Shown here: positions 1 to 10,400 of the stretch, in pieces
Position numbering within the stretch: position 1 is the first letter of the stretch
How the letters are laid out: every line of letters starts with the position of its first letter
From: Aestuariivita sp.
GTDB taxonomy: Bacteria > Pseudomonadota > Alphaproteobacteria > Rhodobacterales > Rhodobacteraceae
Reading direction: 5' to 3'
Length of the DNA: 64,000 bases
NCBI GenBank assembly: GCA_026709985.1
Contig: JAPORY010000036.1
Coordinates: forward strand, 1 to 64,000
Made by a program: the position numbers and the translations under genes
The notes under the pieces: model-generated
The model's database searches: none
Told to the model about the DNA's origin: nothing
What the model saw: the letters and a program-made list of their open reading frames with translations, nothing else

Positions 1-213
1 CTTTACGGAAAGCAGGAAGGGATATGCGCTGGGTGCCGGGTGCTGTTCCCGTTCCGCAACATGACGGTGGATCACATCATTCCGCAGTCGAAAGGTGGAA
101 GCGACCATATCGACAACCTCCAGCTCCTTTGCGCCGCGTGCAACTCCACGAAGGGCACGCGTTCTCAGGAACAATTCATCGCGAAACTTAGCAGAGAGGG
201 AATACGGACATGA
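1..213 (+). CDS. HNH endonuclease C-terminus (5' end outside window)
   Basis: The frame is open from the window edge to a TGA at 211-213. The 70 visible residues make an HNH/McrA-type nuclease: a CxxC pair at residues 9-12 (CAGC), the catalytic block [10 protein letters not shown] at 24-33, an NLQLL strand and a second CxxC (CAAC) at 44-47 followed by NSTKG. Family knowledge: this HNH tail is often fused behind an N6-adenine DNA methylase, so the missing N-terminal part may be a methyltransferase. That is inference, because those residues lie outside the window. The stop overlaps the ATG of the next small ORF by 4 bases (ATGA). No inverted repeat separates this gene from the IS1595-type transposase relic, so it may be cargo of that element. 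Confidence 0.8.
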   Translation, partial: LYGKQEGICAGCRVLFPFRNMTVDHIIPQSKGGSDHIDNLQLLCAACNSTKGTRSQEQFIAKLSREGIRT

Positions 214-410
214 CCCGAGGCGTACCGATGATAGACCCGGACGTTGACCTGAAGGGAGCCACTCCGGAAACCCTGGCCCGCGCCCTCCTGCGCAACAGGA
301 ACCTGCCGCGCCGAGTTGGAAAACCCGTTGCAAGCAACGAGGTCACGGAGCAGGAGGTTGCGGCCAACAAGCCGGGCGACGGTGTCCCACATCTGGTTGA
401 GCGTGTCTGA
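210..410 (+). CDS. small hypothetical ORF coupled to the HNH gene
   Basis: A 66-residue ORF whose ATG overlaps the HNH stop codon, an arrangement typical of translational coupling. I do not recognise a domain. The first half is mildly acidic, then Arg/Leu-rich ([12 protein letters not shown] at about residues 17-28). The second half runs antisense to the 3' end of the IS1595-type transposase, so its sequence is constrained by that gene and may carry no meaning of its own. The start overlap favours a real gene; the antisense half argues against. Confidence 0.35.
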   Translation: MTRGVPMIDPDVDLKGATPETLARALLRNRNLPRRVGKPVASNEVTEQEVAANKPGDGVPHLVERV

Positions 411-1222
411 GTCGCTCACGTTATGCTTGCCCGCGAACTCGTTGATATACCGTTGCAGCTGTTTGGGACTCATCTTGTGGAAGGTTCCCTTGTGCGCCCG
501 TTTCAGCATCTACCAGAAAGACTCGATCCCGCTGGTATGCGCCATCCCGTTCACATACTCGCTGACCGAGTGCTTGACCGTCTCATGCGGGTTCGGGATG
601 CCCTCATACGCGGGCGCGTCTCGGTATAGACAACCGCATCATCACCCGCCTTGTCAGCCACGAAGTCTTACAGCGTGATCCTATCAGTCGAGGAAACGAC
701 CTTTGCACTGACCTGATTGGTCTCGCGGTCTTTGACTCCGACAACCGCGGTCATATCCACAGGCCCACGTCCTTCGGCATCCTTGCGTCGTGCATTCGAC
801 TTGTTCTTGCGTTTGCCACCAACATAGGCTTCGTCAAACTCGACAGGGCCATCAAACGGGCCGTCCTGGTCATCACACGCCCACGCCTCGCGGATGCGGT
901 GCATCATGAACCAAGCCGCCTTCTGGCTAATCCCCAACTCCCGATGCAGTTTCATACTGGACACGGATTTGAGGCTCGTCAGGCAGAGATAAATCGCAAT
1001 CGCCCATTTCCGCATCGGGATATTGGACCGCGCCATCAGCGTTCCTGTCCGCACACTGAAATACGAACGGCAATCTGTGCACCAGTAAGGCATCGGTTTG
1101 GCATTCGGAACTTCTTTGGTGTTTGTGCTGCCGCAATGTCCGCAACAGCGTTGACCCTCTGGCCAGATGCAATCTTCAAACCACTCAACCGCCGATTCAT
1201 TCGTCGGAAACATATCCATCAT
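306..1222 (-). pseudogene. IS1595-family (ISXO2-like) transposase, broken
   Basis: DDE-type transposase relic read right to left. The N-terminal part (from 1222) has the zinc-ribbon pairs CGHC and CTDC of the IS1595 family, then the catalytic core start with DEAYVGGKRKNK. The frame is broken at least three times: an in-frame TAA at 668-670, a one-base frameshift near 621-630, and an in-frame TAG at 510-512. Joining the frames restores the usual middle and C-terminus, including HTSGIESFW, then MLKRAHKGTFHKMSPKQLQR. Upstream of 1222 a further in-frame TGA separates a possible earlier ATG (1276). The element cannot make an active transposase. The C-terminal end near 306 is approximate because no clear stop follows. 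Confidence 0.85.
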
Positions 1223-1380
1223 TTCAACAAGTGTGATGCCCTTGCGGTGCGCTTTTCAGAGCGCGGGGTGCGCCATATCGAATCTCCAATTCTTGTTGAT
1301 TCTGATATAAGAACTGGAGGGCGTTTTGTCAAGTATTAGTTATAATCCCCAATAATAGGGTCTTCCAAGCCATGACTGTT

Positions 1381-4300
1381 TTACTGCAAGCTTTCAAGAC
1401 GCGCTAACGCATCACTTAATCGACTCTCCTGCTCCTCGCGTTTTACGAGATTTAACCGCGTTTCGGTGACGACATTTTCTGGGGCAGAGGTGATAAAGTT
1501 CGGGTTATTCAGACGATCACGGGCTTGCTGAAGTTCGTGGCCAAGCTTTTGGAGCGACTTTTGCAGCCGCTGTTTCTCGGCATCAATGTTAATCAGATCA
1601 GCAACATGTAGGCCAAATTCCGCGCCCTCGGCTGCAAGCGTCAAAATACCTTTCGGGAATGAAGTAACCGAAACTAATTCCTCAACCCGCGCTAGGCGCA
1701 TGATCAAAGGTTCATTTTGATCCCAAATGCTTTGGGCACGGGAATCCATCTCTACGGCTAAAATCGGAATGCGGGCGGCGGCAGGAACGGAAACTTGTGC
1801 GCGAGCGGATCGTATGTTCTCAATGAGATTAATGACCCAGTTCATCTCGTGATCAGCCGCTGCTTCCAAAAGGTCATTCGACTTATAGGACGGCCAATTT
1901 GACAGCATCAACAAATTCCGGCGGTTACCAGACAGCCTCCAAAGCTCCTCGGTGACGAACGGCGCGAGCGGATGGAGCAGCGTTAGACATTGGTCAAGCA
2001 CCCACTTCATTGTTGTTCGAGTTTCAGGTCCCGCCTCGTTATCAACATCTTGTAGCAGCGGTTTCGAAAACTCCACATACCAATCGCAAACCGTGCCCCA
2101 AATAAAAGCGTGTAGAATACGCGCCAAATCATCAAATCGGAAATCTTCGAGCGCACTATTAACACGCTCAAGGGTCTTGGCTGTTTCGCCGACAATCCAA
2201 CGATTTAGCGTGTGGTTTGGCGCGGGTAGGGCGGGCGCTTCGGCGTCAAACACCCCGTACATCTCAGCAAAGCGAGCGAAGTTCCAGAGCTTTGTGATAA
2301 AGTTTCGATAACCAGCAAATCGCCCCCGGTCCAACTTCAGCATTCCACCTAGAGAGGCCATCGCTGCTGAGGTTAGCCGCAGGGCGTCGGCCCCAAACTC
2401 ATCAATGACACTCAAGGGGTCAACCACGTTGCCAAGAGATTTGGACATCTTGCGTCCGTTAGCATCGCGTACCAATCCATGAAGATAAACTTGTCGAAAG
2501 GGAACCTCTCCCACAACGGCAAGCTGCATCATAATCATACGAGCGACCCAAAAGAACAATATATCCTGTCCCGTGATCAGAACAGAGGTTGGAAAATATC
2601 GCTGCAGTTCTGGAGTTTGCGCCGGCCAACCTAAGGTTCCAATTGGCCATAACCCAGACGAAAACCAAGTATCGAGAACATCAGGATCGCGGAAAATCGG
2701 CACCGTGTCTCGCTTTCCCTGTGCGAACTCAAGCATCGCCGCTCTGAAGGCGTCCTCATCCGGTACGACAACGACATTGACGCCAAACCTCGCTTGGAAT
2801 TCAGCAACGGCTTCTTGCTCGGACGCATGACAGCAGTGATCGTAAAGGTCATCGCTTGTCGACGGACAGTGCGCGGGATCAATTGAAAAGCGCTGCGGTA
2901 GTGGCGCGTCAGATCCGGCCACCACTTGCGGCCCGTACCAAATCGGAATTTGATGACCCCACCACAGCTGACGAGAAATACACCAGGGCTCAATGTTCTC
3001 AAGCCAATGAAAGTAAGTTTTTTCGCCGCTTTCTGGAACCACTGAAACGGCGCCAGATCGAACAGCGTCGAGCGCAAGGTCAACAATTTTTGCAGTATCG
3101 ACAAACCACTGATCCGTTAGCATCGGTTCAATTACAACCTTGGATCGATCGCCAAACGGCTGCGTAATCGTCTTAGCTTCAATTAGTGGGACAAAACTTT
3201 CAGAGTTATCAGATGCCGCCTTTTGATCCATGGATCCCAACCGTGGGTCAGTTGCGGTTGTCATGACCGCTAAGTTATCGGCAATGATCTGCTGAACAAT
3301 TTGAGTGCGGGCTTCAAAGCGATCTGATCCCCTCAAATCGTCTGGAACTAAATTGAGGCCATCGATTTCTACGTCGTTGAGTTTTCTCTCTTCACGCGCA
3401 ACCTGTTGTGTGATGTTCGCAGCCTCGGCATAAGGTACCCCGTCTGATCGCATTGCGCCGAAGTTATCCATGAGGCGATAACACGGTATTTTGTTTCGCC
3501 GCGCAACTTGATAGTCATTAAAGTCATGGGCACCCGTAATCTTCACGGCACCTGAGCCAAAATTGGGATCGGGATATTCGTCAGTGATGATGGGTATCAA
3601 TCGTCGATACGCTCGCGGGCCAACAGGAATCTCACAGAACTTGCCGACAATGGGGGCGTACCGTTCATCGGTTGGGTGGACCGCAACCGCACCGTCCCCG
3701 AGCATAGTTTCCGGCCGCGTTGTTGCAATCGCAATGTAGTCTCGTTCCTCTTCAAAACAAATCTGACCGTGTTCATCCCTTTCAACATATGAGTAAGTCG
3801 CACCGCCTTCGAGGCGATACTTAAAGTGCCACATATTTCCAGCGATCTCAATATTCTCCACTTCGAGATCCGAGATCGCAGTTGCAAATTTAGGATCCCA
3901 ATTGACCAATCGCTTGCCGCGATAAATTAGGCCTTTCCGATACATCTCGACGAAGACTTTGATTACCGCGTCGTGAAAGTTTCCTTCTTCCCCGGCGGGA
4001 GCGGTCTCCGCACCCGACATGGTAAAGGCTTCGCGCGACCAATCACAGGATGCACCTAGCCGCTTTAACTGTCCGACAATTTGTTCACGAGATTCGATCT
4101 TTTGCTGCCAAACGCGGCGCTCGAAAGCCTTTCGTCCCATCTGGATGCGTGACGGTTCACCATTTTTTTCCATTTCGCGCTCGGTCACCATCTGCGTTGC
4201 GATACCCGCATGGTCGGTCCCAGGTTGCCAGAGGGTATCGAAACCTCGCATACGGTGCCAACGAACAAGAATATCCTGCAGCGTATTATTGAAGGCATGG

Positions 4301-4476
4301 CCCATATGCAGTGAGCCCGTAACGTTCGGCGGTGGAATCATTATTGCGTAGGTTGAAGCGTCGGCAGCTGCATTTACACCCGCTTTAAATGCGCCCGTTT
4401 GTTGCCATTCAGCGTAGATTCTTGCCTCAACCTCGCTTGGATCAAATGTCTTTTTAAGTGTCATCGCATTATCCAA
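1381..4476 (-). CDS. valS: valine--tRNA ligase
   Basis: Class I aminoacyl-tRNA synthetase that charges tRNA-Val in the cytoplasm. The 1031-residue product has the HIGH-type box inside PPPNVTGSLHMGH (residues 48-60) and KMSKS near residue 675. Between them lies the CP1 editing domain that removes mischarged Thr. An anticodon-binding helical domain follows, and roughly the last 70 residues form the tRNA-binding coiled coil typical of ValS. It is somewhat longer than the E. coli enzyme (951). An in-frame ATG at 4464 (MTLKKTFDPSE) is an equally good start. The gene stands alone: the IS relic lies downstream and a long non-coding stretch upstream. No internal disruption is seen. Confidence 0.97.
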   Translation of the reverse strand: MDNAMTLKKTFDPSEVEARIYAEWQQTGAFKAGVNAAADASTYAIMIPPPNVTGSLHMGHAFNNTLQDILVRWHRMRGFDTLWQPGTDHAGIATQMVTEREMEKNGEPSRIQMGRKAFERRVWQQKIESREQIVGQLKRLGASCDWSREAFTMSGAETAPAGEEGNFHDAVIKVFVEMYRKGLIYRGKRLVNWDPKFATAISDLEVENIEIAGNMWHFKYRLEGGATYSYVERDEHGQICFEEERDYIAIATTRPETMLGDGAVAVHPTDERYAPIVGKFCEIPVGPRAYRRLIPIITDEYPDPNFGSGAVKITGAHDFNDYQVARRNKIPCYRLMDNFGAMRSDGVPYAEAANITQQVAREERKLNDVEIDGLNLVPDDLRGSDRFEARTQIVQQIIADNLAVMTTATDPRLGSMDQKAASDNSESFVPLIEAKTITQPFGDRSKVVIEPMLTDQWFVDTAKIVDLALDAVRSGAVSVVPESGEKTYFHWLENIEPWCISRQLWWGHQIPIWYGPQVVAGSDAPLPQRFSIDPAHCPSTSDDLYDHCCHASEQEAVAEFQARFGVNVVVVPDEDAFRAAMLEFAQGKRDTVPIFRDPDVLDTWFSSGLWPIGTLGWPAQTPELQRYFPTSVLITGQDILFFWVARMIMMQLAVVGEVPFRQVYLHGLVRDANGRKMSKSLGNVVDPLSVIDEFGADALRLTSAAMASLGGMLKLDRGRFAGYRNFITKLWNFARFAEMYGVFDAEAPALPAPNHTLNRWIVGETAKTLERVNSALEDFRFDDLARILHAFIWGTVCDWYVEFSKPLLQDVDNEAGPETRTTMKWVLDQCLTLLHPLAPFVTEELWRLSGNRRNLLMLSNWPSYKSNDLLEAAADHEMNWVINLIENIRSARAQVSVPAAARIPILAVEMDSRAQSIWDQNEPLIMRLARVEELVSVTSFPKGILTLAAEGAEFGLHVADLINIDAEKQRLQKSLQKLGHELQQARDRLNNPNFITSAPENVVTETRLNLVKREEQESRLSDALARLESLQ

Positions 4477-5085
4477 AATTCACATACGATACTCATAGCG
4501 GGATAATTTCGAGGTTTGAAGTGATGCAGCGATGATGCAGCGGAATTATTATTGGATTCTGTGGCTTTTGGGAATGGCCGAAAAATGGAACGTGACCGCG
4601 CTTGATCAGCAATAGACCCAGTCATACCCTGATACTTGGAAACGACTTGCCCTTTATTGCAAGTTGCTTCACGAATGCTGCCGATAATCTAGCATTAAAC
4701 TGAAACAAAACTGATACAAAAGTGAGTGAAATTCTGACAGAATTCGGTGGATGTTATGTTGTTTGAAAACCCGTGCGTAGGGTTTTGCAACTTCGTGCGT
4801 TCGGGTAAATTCTCTTCTTGGGCCGGTGGTTGTAACGCGGTAGAGGGGTTACGAGAACTTGATTGCCGGCGAAGGCTCTCGTTATTTCGAAGCGAGTAAT
4901 TTGCTTGCTAAGAATTGAAGGGCTCGAATCGTAGCGGATGGCATGTTTAGGACTTCACGATAGACGACCATGATCAGACAAAAGTGGCGCGACATCAATC
5001 GGATCAGCAGTGCATAACAACAGAGTTGAGGGGTGCTGCCATCCAATCTATAGGTTTCGGCAGTCCCGTTGAAGTGAGAAAAGTC
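4477..5085. other. intergenic region between valS and the CoxL-like gene
   Basis: About 600 bases between two divergent genes, so it must hold both promoters. I see no convincing ORF, tRNA or strong hairpin. An extended reading frame for the downstream gene begins at 4984 but lacks family-like sequence before 5086. Confidence 0.5.
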
Positions 5086-7380
5086 ATGGAAAAATTTGGC
5101 AAAGGCCAATCAATAACTCGGATAGAGGACCAGCGGTTCTTAACGGGAAGCGGCAGATATGTTGATGACATTGTGCCTGATAAAAGTTTGTTTGTGAGTT
5201 TTCTTCGCAGCCCCGTCGCGCATGGAAAAATAACCAGTATTGATCTGACGCAAGCACGGCAGATGAACGGTATACATCTGGTTGCAACAGCCAAAGATCT
5301 GGAGGCCGCTGGCGTCAAGCTCAAGATTGACGCCGCGCTAATCAAGAATCGCGACGGCAGTAGCGCCGCAAGTCCAGAGCGGAATATATTGGCAAAAGAC
5401 TATGTGCGATTTGTCGGAGAGCCGATTGCAATGGTTGTATCAGACACAATCGAACTCGGGCGCGACGCCCTTGAGGCAATTGCGCTCGAAATTGATGAAT
5501 TGCCCGCAAATCTGGCTTTCAGTCCGAATAATATCACAATTTACCCCGATATTCGCCAGAACCGAGCGTTTGATTGGGGGCTTGGAGATGAGTTTGCGAC
5601 CGAACAGGCTTTCGCGAACGCTCATCAGGTGGTTTCTCTGCAAGTAGCGAACAATCGAGTTATCGTCAATTCGATGGAGCCACGCACCTGCTATGCAGAA
5701 ATGGACGGCAAGAAGCTCCATTTTTGTTTTTCGAGCCAAGGTGTTTGGGGTTTTAAAAATCGCCTCATTCACGCCTTCGGCCTTGATGCCGATCATGTGC
5801 GAGTGACCACGCCAGATGTCGGCGGGGGGTTCGGGATGAAGGTTATGGTGTATCCGGAATATTATTCCGTCGCGTATGCCGCTCTGGTTTTGCGGCGTCC
5901 CGTGCGCTGGGCCTCGGAACGTTCAGAAGCTATGCTCACGGATAATGGTGGGCGATGCCTAACTTCCTTTGCCGAAATGGCATTTGACGATTCCCATAAA
6001 ATCACGGCCTATCGGGTTAGAACTCAGTGCAATCTGGGCGCCTATAACTCTCAATATGGTCAACCAATTCAGACAGAACTCTTCAGTCGAGTTTTAACAG
6101 GGCCTTACGATATTCAGACCTTCTGGATGCAGGTGGAAGGGTACTACACTAACACCGTGCAAATTGATGCCTACCGCGGGGCTGGTCGACCCGAAGCAAT
6201 CTATGTTCTGGAACGGGTAATGGATCGAGCAGCCCGCGAACTCGAAGTCGATCCGTGGGAATTACGAAAACGCAACTTCATCGCTCGGGACCGATTTCCC
6301 TATAAGTCAGCGACAGGAGAAACATATGATATTGGTGACTTTGATCGCGTCTTGACCCGAGCCGCGACTGAGTTTGATCTCGCGGGCTATGTCGAGCGAA
6401 AGGCAGCGAGTAGCGCCAACGGCCGTTTACGCGGCTACGGTCTGTGCTACTATATTGAATGTATTCTTGGCGAGCCGACAGAGAACGCAAGACTGGTGTT
6501 TGAGGAAGATGGCACACTGTCAGTTTTTGTTGGCACCCAGTCTAATGGGCAGGGTCACGAAACCGTTTATACCCAGTTTATTTCTGATCAGACTGGGATC
6601 TCGCCTTCAGCTATCCGCATTATTCAAGGGGATAGTGATCGAATTACATACGGGGGTGGCACTGGAGGCTCTCGATCCGTTACCTTACAGAGCAACGCCT
6701 TTTTACTTACGATTGAGCAAATCGTGGCAAGCTTTCGAGAATTTTTTGCTCAGAAAATGGATGTTCACGTTGATGAAGTTACATTTGATGACGAGACCTT
6801 TCGGACGAAGACTTCCAACGTTAGTGCGAGCGTTATGCAGGTCGCCGAATGGATCCGCAGTGAGGGCCGTGACGATTTATTGAGCTATGAGGCTCGGTAC
6901 CAAATTGACGGACGAAGTTTTCCCAATGGGGCCCATATTGCCGAGGTTGAAATCGATCCCGAAACAGGATCAACCTCGGTAGATCGCTACATCGTAGTGG
7001 ATGATTTTGGCAATATCATGAATCCATTACTTGTGCAGGGGCAAGTGCACGGGGGCGTGGCGCAAGCCATTGGACAGGCGCTAACAGAGAACACCGTGTA
7101 CGACTCCGATGGACAGTTGCTGTCTGCGACGTTCATGGATTACGCGATGCCCCGCGCCGATCATATGCCGCCCATCAAATTCTTTTCGGAACCCGTACCT
7201 TCAACGGCCAATGCTATGGGGGTAAAGGGCTGCGGTGAAGCGGGAACAGTTGGTGCTCTTGCGGCGGTTGCGAATGCTGTACAAGACGCCTTGTGGGACA
7301 AAGGTATCCGGCAAGCAGATATGCCGTTCACACCGAGCAAAGTTTGGGAGATGTTGGAGTCGGCGAGAAGTGCACCCTAA
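5086..7380 (+). CDS. xanthine dehydrogenase/CoxL-family molybdopterin-binding subunit
   Basis: Large subunit of a molybdenum hydroxylase. The family uses a Mo-cytosine-dinucleotide centre to oxidise CO, purines or aromatic and aldehyde substrates. About 764 residues from the ATG at 5086; the ORF is open from 4984, but family-like sequence starts at MEKFGKGQSITRIEDQRFLTG. It has AYRGAGR near residue 362, the form II (BMSC-like) signature, not the AYxCSFR of true aerobic CO dehydrogenase. The catalytic Glu lies in GCGEAG near residue 716. No small [2Fe-2S] subunit or FAD subunit gene is adjacent, which such enzymes normally need. It must either borrow these from elsewhere in the genome or be an orphan. 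Substrate unknown. Confidence 0.88.
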   Translation: MEKFGKGQSITRIEDQRFLTGSGRYVDDIVPDKSLFVSFLRSPVAHGKITSIDLTQARQMNGIHLVATAKDLEAAGVKLKIDAALIKNRDGSSAASPERNILAKDYVRFVGEPIAMVVSDTIELGRDALEAIALEIDELPANLAFSPNNITIYPDIRQNRAFDWGLGDEFATEQAFANAHQVVSLQVANNRVIVNSMEPRTCYAEMDGKKLHFCFSSQGVWGFKNRLIHAFGLDADHVRVTTPDVGGGFGMKVMVYPEYYSVAYAALVLRRPVRWASERSEAMLTDNGGRCLTSFAEMAFDDSHKITAYRVRTQCNLGAYNSQYGQPIQTELFSRVLTGPYDIQTFWMQVEGYYTNTVQIDAYRGAGRPEAIYVLERVMDRAARELEVDPWELRKRNFIARDRFPYKSATGETYDIGDFDRVLTRAATEFDLAGYVERKAASSANGRLRGYGLCYYIECILGEPTENARLVFEEDGTLSVFVGTQSNGQGHETVYTQFISDQTGISPSAIRIIQGDSDRITYGGGTGGSRSVTLQSNAFLLTIEQIVASFREFFAQKMDVHVDEVTFDDETFRTKTSNVSASVMQVAEWIRSEGRDDLLSYEARYQIDGRSFPNGAHIAEVEIDPETGSTSVDRYIVVDDFGNIMNPLLVQGQVHGGVAQAIGQALTENTVYDSDGQLLSATFMDYAMPRADHMPPIKFFSEPVPSTANAMGVKGCGEAGTVGALAAVANAVQDALWDKGIRQADMPFTPSKVWEMLESARSAP

Positions 7381-7388
7381 CGCAGCAA

Positions 7389-7415
7389 GGCGGAATCGGT
7401 TGGTATTATTCCGCC
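7389..7415. terminator. possible bidirectional hairpin between convergent genes
   Basis: Perfect 8-base arms GGCGGAAT (7389-7396) and ATTCCGCC (7408-7415) with an 11-base loop. They lie 9 bases after the CoxL-like stop and overlap the stop codon of the convergent RND gene. No T-run follows on either strand, so an intrinsic terminator is only a guess. Confidence 0.4.
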
Positions 7416-10400
7416 GGGCTGATTGCTGGCGGTAAGGCGCGTGGTTGAGTGCTCGGTCGTGGCAATATCTTGTTTTCAAGACCGCCGTCCCAGATGATTT
7501 CTGGCACTGATGCTTGGCGCATGGCTTTACGCAAGGCCCAGTCTCGTGCGACGGCGCTGCTACGCGGCATTGAAAGCCAACTAAAGAAGCGGGCAAGAGC
7601 TTCTGCGTAAGTTGCGACCCAAACGCGAAGAGCCAACATAGAGGGCGTAAACACAAGGGTTAGAATCGTTGCCGTTCCTAAACCAAAAACCACCGCCGTT
7701 GCTAGCTGCTTCCACCAAATCGCTGTTGGCGAATCGACGGAATAGCCGCCGTCGATAAAGTCAAGAGAAACACCGAACATCATTGGCGTGAGTCCAGCCA
7801 TGGTGGTGATTGAGGTCATCAAAACCGGTCGAATGCGCACTTCTGCTGTTCGAACAATAGCCTCAATCTTTGGCATGAAGCGCGTGTATTCCTGATAGGT
7901 GTCAATCAAGACGATATTGTTATTGACGACTATTCCAGCCAACGCAACGATGCCAATACCCGTCATGATGACCGAGAAAGGTTGTTGCATAATCAACATG
8001 CCGAGCATTACGCCGGTCGTTGACAACACGATCGCGAGCAACACCAGTGTCGCATTATAGAAGCTGTTGAACTGCGCGAGTAGAATGATAAACATAAGTC
8101 CGAGAGCCCCGGCAAAGGCACTAAACAAAAAGGCCTCACTTTCGGCTTGTCTCTCACGATCACCTCCCCATGCAGTGTCAATACCGTGTGCAAACGGTTG
8201 TGTATCTAACCATTGGTTTAAGGTATTGATTCGCTCAGTCGCATTGACTGGCACGAGTCGAAATGATCCGTCCGCAAGGCCATCAAGGATCGCCTGCTCC
8301 GAAATCCCACTGCTTGACGAGATTAATCGGGCGGGGCTGGTTTCGGTTGGCATCGACTGGTACCCGACGACAGCTTCAGAGCGATTGTCGACTATCTTTT
8401 GGATATCATCAGCGACATTTGCCTTCACCTCAACGTAGCGCCTTTGCTTGAAGCGCTCGATTTTCCCGAGTTTTTTTGTTGGCGTCCGGGTAATGAAGTT
8501 TGACAGCGGCACTTGACCCTCGTTGGTGCGAATCTTTAGGGTATCAAGGGTTGATAGAACGCGATATTCCTCCGCAAGGCGGACTCGGATTTCGATTTCT
8601 TCGTCAGATGAATCGATCCGCATGGTATCAAGAAAGATACCTTTAGTAACCATTTGAACAATGGAGCCTACGGTGGCTACATCGACGCCGAATTGACCAG
8701 CTTTCTCGACATCGACATCAATTCGCCAATCTATCCCCGGCAGAGGAAAGGTATCTTCAATATCAATTAGACCGACGGTATTCTCGAATTTAGTGCGAGC
8801 GATGTGACCAGCAGTCAGCAATTCATCGAAATTATCGCCACGCAACCGAAGATGGAGGGGTTTACCTGAGGGTGGCCCACCAACGACCCCGGCGATTTCG
8901 ATTTTGATTCCGGGAATTCTCGCGAGGTCTCGTTCGAGGCCATTAAGAATTTGAGAACCGTAGTAATTTTCGAGAACGCTCTCGGTTTCGATCAAACCCC
9001 CGAGGAGGGGATATCCTTTTTGACGAGGGCGATCATCCCAAGGCGTGAGTTCGATGCGGAGTTGACCGACGGTATCTTCTGGGGCCTCAACGGTTGGGCT
9101 GTCTTGTTGCAACGCGTTACTTCCCGCAGTTGCGAAGACACTATCAATTCCAGGCGTGTTGAGAACAGTTTGCTCCACTCTGCGGATAATTGCATCTTTT
9201 TCCGTCAAGGAGAGATTGCCGCGGGCTCGAACAAAGATCAGTGCTTCTTCGGGTTCGGTCTCAACAAAAAATTCAACGCCTAAGTTATTTCTGCCGTAGT
9301 AGATGAAGACGCCAACAATGATACTGATGATCGCGACAATTGAGACAATCGGCATTACCGGATTGCCTGCGATCAGTTGCGTGAATTTGCCAAAGAGCGT
9401 GCGACTGCGGCCAATCGTCAGTTCTTTTGGTACGACTGATGACCGCAATGATCCTAGGGTTATCCCTGTTAAGACGGCTCCGAGTAGGAACAAAATGATG
9501 CCGGGCAGATGCCGCAAGGGGCTAGTTGAGTCGGCAAGAGCGCTGCCAAACAAATAGTCGGGAGAGAGAAGCTGCATCGCGCCGAGAAAAACGATATAGA
9601 TCATTATGAGCACAAGCCCAAAACGAGCACTTCGATAGGGCACGATATTCTGCAGGGCGATTGAGAGGCCATCAATGCGGCGATTGAGGCGTCCGGCAAT
9701 TCCGCCAATGACGGGAATATAAATTAGTGCCACAACCAAAGAGGCTGATAGCACGAAGATCATAGTTACGGGCAGTGTGCCCATGAATTCTCCAGTGACA
9801 CCCGGCCAAAATAGCATCGGCAAGAAGGCACATAGCGTTGTTGCCGTAGAACTGACAATTGGCCAGAACATGCGTTTTGCTGCTTCGACATAGGCGTGCA
9901 TCGGCCCTGAGCCTTCGTGGATTCGGCGATCTGCATATTCAACAACGACAACGGCGCCATCGACCAACATCCCAACTGCGAGAATCAATCCGAACAGGAC
10001 CATGTTTGAAATCGAAATGCTCATGACTGCCAAGAAAGCGAAACAAAGCAAAAATGATGTAGGGATCGCAAATCCGACCAGCAAGGAAGCGCGTGGACCG
10101 AGTGCCGCCAAAACGACGATCATGACGAGCGCAATGGCGGTCAACACGGAGCCCTCAAGTTGGTCGATCATTGAGACTATGACCAAACTGCGGTTGGAGG
10201 TGCCGATGGTTATAGCCTGCTGCAAGGGCTCGGGCCACGCTGCGTAAACAGCGGCAGCTTTTTCTCGGGTCAGTCGGGACGTCTCAATGACGCTGTAACC
10301 AGGGCGTTTGAATACATACAGTCCAATCGCGTCAGTACCATTGAAGCGGGCGGTTCCCGTGCGGTCTGTAAAGGTCAATCGGACGTCAGCGAGGTCGCCG

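Larger units (their letters stand above)
1..1360. mobile_element. decayed IS1595-type element, possibly with HNH cargo
   Basis: The right boundary is placed near 1360 because an AT-rich segment at 1328-1360, ending AATAATAGGG, looks like an IS1595-type end just upstream of the transposase. No matching inverted repeat is visible between the transposase 3' end and the HNH gene. Either the left end is lost, or the HNH gene and small ORF are passengers and the left end lies outside the window. IS1595 elements are known to carry passenger genes. Boundaries are approximate. Confidence 0.45.

Noticed and set aside
316-1339. Plus-strand ORFs of 120 and 146 codons across the IS1595 relic
   Set aside because: They are antisense to recognisable transposase sequence and are rich in Arg, His and Pro.
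5086-7380. True aerobic CO dehydrogenase (CoxL form I)
   Set aside because: The active-site loop is AYRGAGR, not AYxCSFR, and coxS and coxM are not adjacent.
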